Below are positions 8,885-15,961 of a stretch of 64,000 nt of DNA, piece by piece. Position 1 is the stretch's first letter; every line of letters begins with the position of its first letter. The position numbers were made by a program, and so were the translations under genes. The notes under the pieces were generated by a model. It was not told where the DNA came from. It did not search any database and worked only from the letters and a program-made list of their open reading frames with translations. This DNA comes from Neobacillus massiliamazoniensis (GTDB taxonomy: Bacteria; Bacillota; Bacilli; Bacillales; Cytobacillaceae). The DNA lies in contig NZ_CVRB01000001.1 of NCBI RefSeq assembly GCF_001048695.1, forward strand, positions 496,001 through 560,000. Direction: 5' to 3'.

Positions 8885-10085
8885 ATATATATGTAACCTT
8901 TCCTTTTCGTCCTACGCCGTTTTGAACTTTCTGTTCCTTGTTATCTTTATATTTTTTTTCATATTTTACGAACATCGAAACGTTAACGAGTATACCCATT
9001 GCAACGGCCAACATTAATAATGATGAGCCTCCATAACTGATAAATGGAAGTGGTACACCTGTTAGGGGAATGAAGCCAGATACACCTCCAAGATTAATAA
9101 AACTCTGGATTCCAATCATACTTGAAATTCCAATAGCAAGCAAGCTGCCAAACGGGTCTTTACATTGTAGACCAATATATATCCCCCTTAAAACAATATA
9201 GGCCAATAGAACAATGACAAAGGCAACCCCCCAAATGCCTAATTCTTCTGCAATAACTGCCATGATAAAATCGGTATGAGATTCAGGCAGGTACCCTAAC
9301 TTTTGAACACTTTTTCCAAGTCCTAAGCCGTGCACTCCTCCATTGCCAATAGCTATGTATGAGTTAGCAAGGTGAAAACCTTCGTGTTGCGCAGTAGCAA
9401 ACGGGTCTTTTATAACAGCAATCCGGTCCATTTGTTTTGAGGTTAGTAGTTTTCCTTTCATAACAAAAAGTAGTGGCAATGATAATAATAGACCGAAAAC
9501 CACTAATTTTGTCATCGTTTTATAATTCATTCCTGAAGAAATAATAATCGTCCCAGCTATTAATGCGATAATAGCTGCCGTTCCAAAGTCGGGTTGCTTG
9601 ATAATTAAAGCACACACGATAATCAAATAGATGAGCGGGGGCAAAACGCCTGTATTAAATCGATTAATATATGACTGCTTTTTAGCGTAGACAGCAGATA
9701 AATAAATAATCACACAAAGCTTTACAAACTCAGCTGGCTGAAGTTTAAGTGGGCCAACTTGGTACCAGCTTTCGGCGTTGCCGGCAACATTTCCGAAGAA
9801 AAACAGCCCTACCAGTGAAAGTATAGAAAGAATAACTAAGGGTGCTAAAAAAAATTTCGTAAACTTCATAATTTTATATGGAACGATCGCAGCAATAATA
9901 AAAATGAATAGTGATATTAACATAAATATTTTTTGCCTTTGGTAAAAAAAATCGCTAGAAACGTGATACCTCTGAACAGCATATGCCATACTAGCGCTAT
10001 AAACCATCACTAATCCAAAAGCAGATAGAAGGAGCATTGCAATGACTAATGTATAATCATACGATTTTAATATTTTCTTTACCAT
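8883..10085 (-). CDS. ftsW: FtsW-type SEDS peptidoglycan polymerase
   Basis: A 400-residue SEDS-family glycosyltransferase that polymerises lipid II at the septum with a class B PBP. About ten membrane helices are seen. Signatures include YSASMAYA, the loop ending QPDFGTAAI, and PESHTDFIMAVIAEELG followed by GVPLPFISYGGSS. The gene context (ylaN on one side, ctaA on the other) identifies it as the YlaO/FtsW member and not SpoVE or RodA. I chose ATG at 10085, with AGGA 9 bases upstream; an upstream in-frame ATG at 10124 lacks a ribosome site. Confidence 0.9.
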   Translation of the reverse strand: MVKKILKSYDYTLVIAMLLLSAFGLVMVYSASMAYAVQRYHVSSDFFYQRQKIFMLISLFIFIIAAIVPYKIMKFTKFFLAPLVILSILSLVGLFFFGNVAGNAESWYQVGPLKLQPAEFVKLCVIIYLSAVYAKKQSYINRFNTGVLPPLIYLIIVCALIIKQPDFGTAAIIALIAGTIIISSGMNYKTMTKLVVFGLLLSLPLLFVMKGKLLTSKQMDRIAVIKDPFATAQHEGFHLANSYIAIGNGGVHGLGLGKSVQKLGYLPESHTDFIMAVIAEELGIWGVAFVIVLLAYIVLRGIYIGLQCKDPFGSLLAIGISSMIGIQSFINLGGVSGFIPLTGVPLPFISYGGSSLLMLAVAMGILVNVSMFVKYEKKYKDNKEQKVQNGVGRKGKVTYI

Positions 10086-10129
10086 TCCATACTTCCTCAT
10101 TTTCGAAATTGATATATATATCAAATTAT

Positions 10130-10158
10130 AATATATAATGCAGCTAATTACTTGACAA
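10130..10158 (-). promoter_or_regulatory. Candidate ftsW promoter
   Basis: On the minus strand TTGTCA and TATATT are 17 bases apart, 45 bases upstream of the ftsW start. The R2 mobile element sits just behind it. Confidence 0.45.
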
Positions 10159-10187
10159 AATTTCTATTTCAGACTTTTTTATGAGTA

Positions 10188-10389
10188 GGCTGTGTTAAAC
10201 TTGCCTGTTGATTTGCGCTTCAGACGCTTCGCTTTCCGCGGGCGTTCCGGGGAGCCTCCTGCAGGACGTTGAATCAGTATCTTTGAATCTACACCGCACG
10301 AAGGAAATGCGATAGCATTTTCGAGGATCTCGCGCCTTCCGCTCCAATCAACATAGTTTCAAAAATCAACCATGACCTTTAAAACAGCC
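10188..10389 (+). repeat. MITE-like dispersed element, copy R2, with exact 8-bp duplication
   Basis: About 200 bp running from GGCTGTGTTAAAC to TTTAAAACAGCC. It is flanked on both sides by TATGAGTA, an exact 8-bp direct repeat, as expected of a target-site duplication. Compared with R7 it lacks the block between GAGCCTCCT and GCAGGACGTTG. It lies between ftsW and ylaN, upstream of the candidate ftsW promoter. Confidence 0.85.
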
Positions 10390-10401
10390 TATGAGTAAAA
10401 A

Positions 10402-10441
10402 AAAGAACTCAAACAAATTGCTTCTATTGTTTGAGTTCTTA
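10402..10441 (-). terminator. Terminator after ylaN
   Basis: AAGAACTCAAACAA pairs with TTGTTTGAGTTCTT; A/T runs flank it. It lies just past the ylaN stop. Confidence 0.75.
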
Positions 10442-10447
10442 AGATGG

Positions 10448-10729
10448 CTATTTTCTTAAGGATGCATCATGTAGAGCTGATAATTCTCTCTCTAATTTAT
10501 CTAAAATCTCTTTCCCAACAATAGCTTCAATTAAGCCTAATCGAACTGCAAAATCAATTTCCCTCGATAGACCGAACATCTGTGTATCCAACACCTCTTC
10601 ATAAAGAGGGCATTGAGGCATCGTGAGATTGTCCATTTGCACTTTAATAAGCTTTAATATCTTTTCAGCATCAGCCTGTAATAAGGCTAAAGCTTTTTCT
10701 GGATGATTCACGATCATATCAGACGCCAA
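10448..10729 (-). CDS. ylaN: YlaN family protein
   Basis: A 93-residue UPF0358 protein, very close to B. subtilis YlaN (shared block [20 protein letters not shown]). YlaN is known in Firmicutes as an iron(II)-binding partner of Fur that affects iron homeostasis. The start is TTG at 10729, because GGGGGG lies 7 bases upstream and the product then begins MASDMIV like the family; the longer frame from 10762 adds 11 unconserved residues. No membrane or signal segment. It keeps the conserved neighbours ftsW and ylaL. Confidence 0.92.
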   Translation of the reverse strand: MASDMIVNHPEKALALLQADAEKILKLIKVQMDNLTMPQCPLYEEVLDTQMFGLSREIDFAVRLGLIEAIVGKEILDKLERELSALHDASLRK

Positions 10730-10899
10730 CGTTGATCCCCCCATTTCAGAGCGATTACCCATTTATCTTTAAATTTTAACGTTTAAAAGTGAAAATTGCA
10801 AGAATAATAAAGGATTTACAGCAGTGCTTTCCTTTGGATATGACTTTCTTTATAAAAAAGGTTATACTTTAATTCGTGTAGTGAATGGGGGTATGGTTT

Positions 10900-11397
10900 A
10901 TGGAAAATATTCTATTAATAACCGGAAAGGTAAAATTTCCGATTACACTAGATCCTGGTACATGGATTTTCGATGATCGCCGACTCGATTTAACGACTTA
11001 TTTTTCTGAAAGAAAAGACTCGGTGAACGAATTGGAAGAATACAAAAAGAATGTTTCAAAACATTGGGATCGAGAAATTATGGAGGGTGCAATCTTCCCA
11101 CCTACCTTAAAAACTGAAAAGAAATTTGAAAAGGAAAAGGTTTTAACTGGCACGTTCGGAATTCCAATTAAGCCTTTTTTGGATAATTCCCAACCACTTA
11201 GTGATGCGGAAATTTTTGTCATCACTAGTTCAAATGGAAATTTTGAATTGCCTCTTCAAGATGCTTATGAACTAATTTTAGGTTTTTCCAATAAAGGAAA
11301 GCCGCTGACTAGCGATGGACCTGTTTATGTTTATTTTGGCGATGGGACAAACCAAGAAAATCCGATTAAAAATGTGACAGGATTTCAAATAAAATAA
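10900..11397 (+). CDS. ylaL: YlaL-like conserved protein
   Basis: A 165-residue soluble protein matching the position and N-terminal pattern of YlaL (TLDPGTWIFDDRRLDL). Some Bacillus annotations call such proteins peptidyl-prolyl isomerases, but I see no motif that supports a catalytic activity. ATG at 10900 is preferred, with GGGGGT 7 bases upstream; an in-frame ATG at 10885 has no ribosome site. It is convergent with ylaK and divergent from ylaN, as in B. subtilis. Confidence 0.7.
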   Translation: MENILLITGKVKFPITLDPGTWIFDDRRLDLTTYFSERKDSVNELEEYKKNVSKHWDREIMEGAIFPPTLKTEKKFEKEKVLTGTFGIPIKPFLDNSQPLSDAEIFVITSSNGNFELPLQDAYELILGFSNKGKPLTSDGPVYVYFGDGTNQENPIKNVTGFQIK

Positions 11398-11432
11398 GCG
11401 AAAACGGGTGCCACTGGCATCCGTTTCGTTTT
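11398..11432. terminator. Bidirectional terminator between ylaL and ylaK
   Basis: AAAACGGGTGCC pairs with GGCATCCGTTTCG in a compact stem between the two convergent stops. Confidence 0.7.
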
Positions 11433-11435
11433 CCA

Positions 11436-12764
11436 TCATAACAAATCGGCTGCCAACCTCGCCAAGCCTGACCTCTCTCCTTTCATTAGCTTGATATGCC
11501 CAGAAATAGTTTGGTCTTTAAATTTTTCCACCACATATGTTAAACCGTTATTGTAGGCATCTAAATATGGATGGTCAATCTGTTCGGGGTCCCCCATCAA
11601 CACTATTTTACTTCCCTCCCCTACACGGGTTAAAATCGTCTTAACTTCATGCTTTGTTAAATTTTGCGCTTCATCAATGATAATATATTGCTTTGGCAAG
11701 CTTCTACCGCGAATATAGGTTAATGCTTCAACCTCAATCGAACCCATCCCTGCTAAAATCGCATCAAGTTCTCCTGGCTTTTTCGTATTAAAAAGATATT
11801 CAAGATTATCATAAATAGGCTGCATCCACGGTCTGAGCTTTTCCTGCTTTTCTCCAGGTAGAAACCCTAAATCTTTACCAACAGGAACGATTGGACGTGC
11901 AACCAAAAGCTTTTTATATTCCCTTAAATCTTCCGTTTGCATCAAGCCAGAAGCTAGTGCTAACAGCGTTTTCCCCGTACCCGCCTTTCCAATCAAAGTT
12001 ACTAGGGGGATATTCTTGTTAAGCAATAGCTCAATCGCCATCGTCTGTTGAACATTTCTTGAGTGAATCCCCCAAACATGCTCTTGATTGATCGATAGTT
12101 TCATTACTTTTTTACTCGTTTTATCAACTAAACCAATTGCTGAGGCAGAACTGCCTAGTATATCCTTCATAATTAAAAATTGATTAGGGTAAAATGGGTG
12201 ATTGGCAATTTCTGAAAGCGAAAGCTCTGCTTTTTCATAAAATCGGCCTAAGAATTCAATGGGAATAAAAACTTCATTAAAACCGGTATAAATATGATCT
12301 GTTTCGACTACACGATCATTTAAAAAATCCTCTGCATTTAATCCGATGGCATCTGCTTTTACCCTCACTAATGCATCCTTGCTGACGAGAATCACAGGTT
12401 TACCGTTTTCCTTCGTTTGTTCCTCTAATGATAAATTCTTTGCTACTGCAAGAATTCGATTATCATTTGTTTTTTCAATAAAAATTTCTTGCAGCTCATG
12501 AAAAGAACGATGATTTAATTCAATTCTAATCGTCCCCCCTCTTTCAAGAGGAATTTTTTCATGAAGCTTACCTGATGCCCTGAGTCCATCGATTAGTCTT
12601 GATACATGCCTTGCATTTCTCCCGACTTCATCCATGTATCGTTTCTTGGAATCCACCTCTTCGAGAACAACCGCAGGAATGACAACTTCATTATCATCAA
12701 ATGAGAAAATAGAATAGGGATCTTGGAGCAGAACGTTTGTATCCAGCACGTATATTTTACTCAA
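11436..12764 (-). CDS. ylaK: PIN-PhoH ATPase YlaK
   Basis: A 442-residue two-domain protein. An N-terminal PIN nuclease-like domain (about 1-140) opens with YVLDTNVLLQDP, whose Asp is the first acidic residue of the PIN site. A C-terminal PhoH-type P-loop ATPase has Walker A GKAGTGKT near residue 265 and Walker B YIIIDEAQNL. PIN-PhoH proteins (PhoH2) are reported as RNA helicase/nucleases in some bacteria; the role in Bacillus is not settled. TTG at 12764 is chosen because GGGAGG lies 6 bases upstream and the length equals B. subtilis YlaK. Confidence 0.9.
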   Translation of the reverse strand: MSKIYVLDTNVLLQDPYSIFSFDDNEVVIPAVVLEEVDSKKRYMDEVGRNARHVSRLIDGLRASGKLHEKIPLERGGTIRIELNHRSFHELQEIFIEKTNDNRILAVAKNLSLEEQTKENGKPVILVSKDALVRVKADAIGLNAEDFLNDRVVETDHIYTGFNEVFIPIEFLGRFYEKAELSLSEIANHPFYPNQFLIMKDILGSSASAIGLVDKTSKKVMKLSINQEHVWGIHSRNVQQTMAIELLLNKNIPLVTLIGKAGTGKTLLALASGLMQTEDLREYKKLLVARPIVPVGKDLGFLPGEKQEKLRPWMQPIYDNLEYLFNTKKPGELDAILAGMGSIEVEALTYIRGRSLPKQYIIIDEAQNLTKHEVKTILTRVGEGSKIVLMGDPEQIDHPYLDAYNNGLTYVVEKFKDQTISGHIKLMKGERSGLARLAADLL

Positions 12765-12959
12765 AGGGTCGCCTCCCGCTTCAATTAGTGTTGTTTTGTT
12801 AGGTATGCAAACAAACTCTTTTCCTGGGTAAGACATTGGTAAAATATATGTGAATCAGAATAAAGATAGAAGGATTTCCGCACAATAAAATGAAGACATC
12901 TAACCCATTGGAAATAAAAGCTTATTGTTGAATTTTGCTTCCTGGAGGTCGATTTTCAA

Positions 12960-13559
12960 ATGAAGAAACTGCTGCAGTTGACGGCAATCCTTATCATCAT
13001 AACGGGGTGCAGTACGAATCAAAATATTCAAACAAATGATCGTCAATCATTAATCAATGTCAAAAACAGTAATATAAAAGAGGTTGACAGAAAAACAGGA
13101 CAGGAAATCTCCAAGCGACTAGTTCATCTAGCAACAAGTATTCCAAATGTTCATGATGCAACGGCGGTAGTAATCGGTCAATATGCAATTGTGGGCATAG
13201 ATGTGAATTCTAAGCTTGATCGATCACAGGTAGGATCGATTAAATATTCTGTGGCGGAAAGTCTAAAAAAGGACCCTTATGGCGCTAAGGCAGTGGTCGT
13301 TGCAGACGTTGACACAACCCAGAGATTGAAAGAAATTTCTGCAGATATTAATAAAGGAAGGCCTATTCAGGGAATTATGGAGGAATTGGCGGATGTTACC
13401 GGACGGCTGATGCCAGAAATTCCTGGCGATTTAATCACTCCTAATCCGAAAAACGCAACCGATAAGCCTAATGAAAAGCTTTCTCCTAACGAACAGAAGA
13501 ACCTAGACAAAAAACAAGAGGAACAATCTAATTATCAAAATAAAAATAAGAAACCATGA
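12960..13559 (+). CDS. ylaJ: YhcN/YlaJ family sporulation lipoprotein
   Basis: A 199-residue lipoprotein with signal MKKLLQLTAILIIITGC and lipid-accepting Cys 17. The body holds the YhcN/YlaJ domain found in spore membrane lipoproteins; the tail (after about residue 160) is rich in Asn, Lys and Gln and likely disordered. B. subtilis YlaJ is associated with spores and germination. The ATG has GGAGGTCG upstream. It is divergent from ylaK. Confidence 0.85.
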   Translation: MKKLLQLTAILIIITGCSTNQNIQTNDRQSLINVKNSNIKEVDRKTGQEISKRLVHLATSIPNVHDATAVVIGQYAIVGIDVNSKLDRSQVGSIKYSVAESLKKDPYGAKAVVVADVDTTQRLKEISADINKGRPIQGIMEELADVTGRLMPEIPGDLITPNPKNATDKPNEKLSPNEQKNLDKKQEEQSNYQNKNKKP

Positions 13560-13588
13560 AAAAAAGCTTAGTGACTAAGCTTTTTTCA
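13557..13588. terminator. Bidirectional terminator after ylaJ
   Basis: AAAAAGCTTAG-TGA-CTAAGCTTTTTT is a perfect palindrome between two convergent genes. Confidence 0.85.
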
Positions 13589-14030
13589 TTGCTTCCATTA
13601 CCTGTTTATCTAATCTCTCCGCTGCAACTTTATCATAAGTTTTATCATACTGCGGCTCGGTGATAATTTTTGACCCGTAAAACATAACATCCCTAACCTC
13701 TTTGATAGAAATTTCAACCAAGGCAAGTTTAAGCGGTACATCCTTTATTCGCTCTTCTTTGACATGAGCCTCACCATAAATAGAATATGTAGATTCATTT
13801 GCAATCATATTGATGACAGCTAAATTATTATTTTTAATATTCTCGAGTATTCTTGAGCGGTTATCAATAGCAAAATAAACAGTACTCTCGTCTTTTGCGA
13901 ATACCCAAGAGATGGCACTGACGTTCGGCCCTCCTGTTTCATGATCTATTGTTGCTAATATCACAAATCTTTCTTTTTGAAGTTCATCATACAAAGGCTT
14001 AATTAATTTTGGTTCTACTTGATTTGCCAT
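13575..14030 (-). CDS. Pyridoxamine 5'-phosphate oxidase-like FMN-binding protein
   Basis: A 151-residue protein with the split-barrel flavin-binding fold typical of the pyridoxamine phosphate oxidase-like superfamily (ERFVILATIDHETGGPNVSAISWVFAKD, strand-loop pattern and R-S-R near residue 60). Members bind FMN, F420 or heme, so the substrate cannot be read from sequence. It is not part of the B. subtilis yla cluster, so it may be an insertion specific to this lineage. The ATG has AGGGGG upstream. Its 3' end overlaps the ylaJ terminator. Confidence 0.7.
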   Translation of the reverse strand: MANQVEPKLIKPLYDELQKERFVILATIDHETGGPNVSAISWVFAKDESTVYFAIDNRSRILENIKNNNLAVINMIANESTYSIYGEAHVKEERIKDVPLKLALVEISIKEVRDVMFYGSKIITEPQYDKTYDKVAAERLDKQVMEAMKKA

Positions 14031-14056
14031 TGTTAAACCCCCTTTGATTTTCTTTG

Positions 14057-14124
14057 TCCGGCTTCAAGGCCTAGCCCATCTGAGCTGACCAAGTCGCTTC
14101 CGCTTTTCTTATTCCCTGTATTCA
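14057..14124 (-). repeat. Degenerate copy of the hairpin repeat family
   Basis: GGCTTCAAGGCCTAGCCC, then AAGTCGCTTCCGCTTTTCTTA, resembles one end of the units at 14463-15084 in reverse orientation. It is short and worn. Confidence 0.5.
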
Positions 14125-14262
14125 AACAGATATTCTCATATTACTACTATCCCTTATTTTCAGCAACTTAACCAGAATTGATTTAACTACTATCCTTCTT
14201 CCATGATATACTACTTGTATATTTTCTTCTAAATAAAACAAATACATATGAGGTGTCATATA

Positions 14263-14463
14263 GTGAGAGTAAAATGTGTAATCTGCGATAAAATTGAATC
14301 GATTGACGATGAATCCTTAATAGCAAAGCGGCTTCGCAATCGACCGATCCACACATTTATGTGTAATGATTGCCATAAAAGAATTTCAGACAGAACCAAT
14401 GCCAGGATAGAATCGGGAAATTTTCGCTTGTATCGCCCCATTGACGAAAAAGAAGATTGGTAA
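14263..14463 (+). CDS. ylaI: YlaI-like zinc-ribbon protein
   Basis: A 66-residue DUF2197/YlaI-like protein with two CxxC pairs (CVIC near residue 5 and CNDC near residue 33) that probably bind one zinc. The function is unknown. GTG at 14263 is chosen, with GAGGTG 7 bases upstream; the product then begins MRVKCVICDK as in B. subtilis YlaI. The ATG at 14248 would place that ribosome site inside the gene. The repeat array begins directly at its stop codon. Confidence 0.85.
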   Translation: MRVKCVICDKIESIDDESLIAKRLRNRPIHTFMCNDCHKRISDRTNARIESGNFRLYRPIDEKEDW

Positions 14464-15084
14464 AAAGAAAAGCGGCAGCGCCTTGCTCAGCCCCGACAAG
14501 CATAAGACGGTTCCAAAAGGAAGGCGTTTTTTGCCTTCATTTTGGAAGTGGCTTATGACCCCGAGGGGCGCGCTGGAGCTAGACAAAAAGAAAAGCGGCA
14601 GCGCCTTGACCAGGGGCGACCGGCATAAGACGAGCCGGCGTGAAGGTTGATTTTAACCTTCACGACGGATTGGCTTATGACCCGAGCCCCTAGGTGCTGA
14701 AGCTAGACAAAAAGAAAAGCAGAAGCGCCTTGCTCTGCCCCGACAAGCATAAGACGGTTCCAAAAGGAAGGCGTTTTTTGCCTTCATTTTGGAAGTGGCT
14801 TATGACCTCGAGGGGCTAGGCGCTGGAGCTAGACAAAAAGAAAAGCGCAAGCGCCTTGACCAGGGGCGACCGGCATAAGACGAGCCGGCGTGAAGGTTGA
14901 TTTTAACCTTCATGACGGATTGGCTTATGACCCGAGCCCCTAGGCGCTGAAGCTAGACAAAAAGAAAAGCAGAAGCGCCTTGCTCTGCCCCGACAAGCAT
15001 AAGACGGTTCCAAAAGGAAGGCGTTTTTTGCCTTCATTTTGGAAGTGGCTTATGACCTCGAGGGGCTAGGCGCTGGAGCTAGAC
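14463..15084 (+). repeat. Alternating A-B-A-B-A tandem array of about 124-bp hairpin units
   Basis: Five units, each beginning AAAAAGAAAAGC and ending GCTAGAC: 14463-14584 (A), 14585-14708 (B), 14709-14834 (A), 14835-14958 (B), 14959-15084 (A). A units contain TTCCAAAA paired with TTTTGGAA; B units contain GTGAAGGTT paired with AACCTTCA. Both share the outer arms GCATAAG and CTTATG and a GCCCC/GGGGC pair, so each can fold into one long hairpin. Units 3 and 5 look identical, so B-A was probably duplicated recently. The array lies between convergent genes. The open frame at 14441-14650 is fortuitous. Confidence 0.85.
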
Positions 15085-15089
15085 AAAAA

Positions 15090-15129
15090 GAAAAGCGGAA
15101 GCGCCTTGTTCAGGGCTTCCGCTTTTCTT
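15090..15129. terminator. Terminator ending the repeat array
   Basis: AGAAAAGCGGAAGC-GCCTTGTTCAGG-GCTTCCGCTTTTCT is a clean hairpin with a T-rich tail, between the array and the convergent gene. Confidence 0.75.
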
Positions 15130-15422
15130 TATTCTTCAGTGGGATAGTTTTGATATCTCTCTGGATTCTGATTAATTTGGTTTAGCGTAACCTCAATGTA
15201 TTCTCGAGGAAAACGCGTTTTTTTTGTCTCGTCCTCATGATGATACGAAATATAGTACATCATATCATCTTTTGTGACCTCAATATTCGTTACATGATAT
15301 TCATCTGCTAAGATCCCATCAAAAAGTTCTTTGGTCTCCTTAGCCGCTGTGTCATCAGGACGAGCGTCATACACAGTTTTGATCGTAAGCCAATTATATA
15401 GTGCATCGTGTAAGGATTTCAT
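15129..15422 (-). CDS. Conserved small protein of unknown function
   Basis: A 97-residue acidic, soluble protein, not confidently recognised. It is rich in Asp/Glu and Tyr (TKDDMMYYISYHHEDET), with no signal peptide or membrane segment. The ATG has GGGGGATATAGAG upstream, and the gene follows ylaH by 14 bases, so they form an operon. The position between ylaH and ylaI suggests a lineage-conserved companion gene. Confidence 0.65.
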   Translation of the reverse strand: MKSLHDALYNWLTIKTVYDARPDDTAAKETKELFDGILADEYHVTNIEVTKDDMMYYISYHHEDETKKTRFPREYIEVTLNQINQNPERYQNYPTEE

Positions 15423-15436
15423 CTCTATATCCCCCG

Positions 15437-15754
15437 TTATTTTGCTTCAGATTGCTGCCTTTTCGATTGATGCAGGCGGATTTTATAGGCAATTAATATA
15501 ATGGCAGCCACCCCTAATCCTTCTGCAATTGGTAATCCGTATGAGAATACTAGTAAAAGCAAACAGCCAATAATGAGACAAGTATAAATCACAATGTTTT
15601 TTAAAAGAGGCAGCTTTTTAGCAAAGCCTAATCTATATACAATAATGGTCAGAATGACGATAAAGAAATATTGTAATATAACGCCTGTTTTAATACTACC
15701 CGTAAGCTCAATGAAAAATCTTAAGCTTGGGGAGAATGATTTTAATTCCTCCAC
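15437..15754 (-). CDS. ylaH: YlaH-like membrane protein
   Basis: A 105-residue protein with three hydrophobic segments (about 25-42, 50-70, 73-90) and a basic, glutamine-rich tail. It matches YlaH in place and pattern (LPLLKNIVIYTCLIIGC, PIAEGLGVAAIILI). The function is unknown. GTG at 15754 is preferred, since AAAGGAG lies 8 bases upstream; a GTG 9 bases earlier overlaps that site. It is followed by the 97-residue gene. Confidence 0.8.
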   Translation of the reverse strand: MEELKSFSPSLRFFIELTGSIKTGVILQYFFIVILTIIVYRLGFAKKLPLLKNIVIYTCLIIGCLLLLVFSYGLPIAEGLGVAAIILIAYKIRLHQSKRQQSEAK

Positions 15755-15806
15755 AGCGTGCACTCCTTTTTAAAAAGATAAGAAAGTACAAAAATTGACT
15801 TCAAGA

Positions 15807-15960
15807 ATTGTCTAGCTCCAGCGCCCTAGCGGCTAGTGTCCTTCGCTCTCCGCCCTACGATAAGTCAACATCGAATCGCCTCCAGCTCTTCGTGTTTCCT
15901 TTATCTCAGTTGGAGCGCTCCAGGCCATACGCCGCTGACCAGGGCGCTTGCGCTTTTCTT
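15807..15960 (-). repeat. Hairpin repeat unit, third sub-type, inverted
   Basis: Read on the minus strand it starts AAGAAAAGCGCAAGCGCC and ends GCTGGAGCTAGAC, like the array units, but the interior (CGAAGAGCTGGAGGCGATTC and following) is unrelated. It lies between ylaH and the 3' end of typA. Confidence 0.7.
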
Positions 15961-15961
15961 A

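Noticed and set aside
14463..15130. CRISPR-like direct repeats
   Set aside because: Repeat units are about 124 bp, self-complementary and alternate two interiors; there are no unique spacers and no cas genes nearby.
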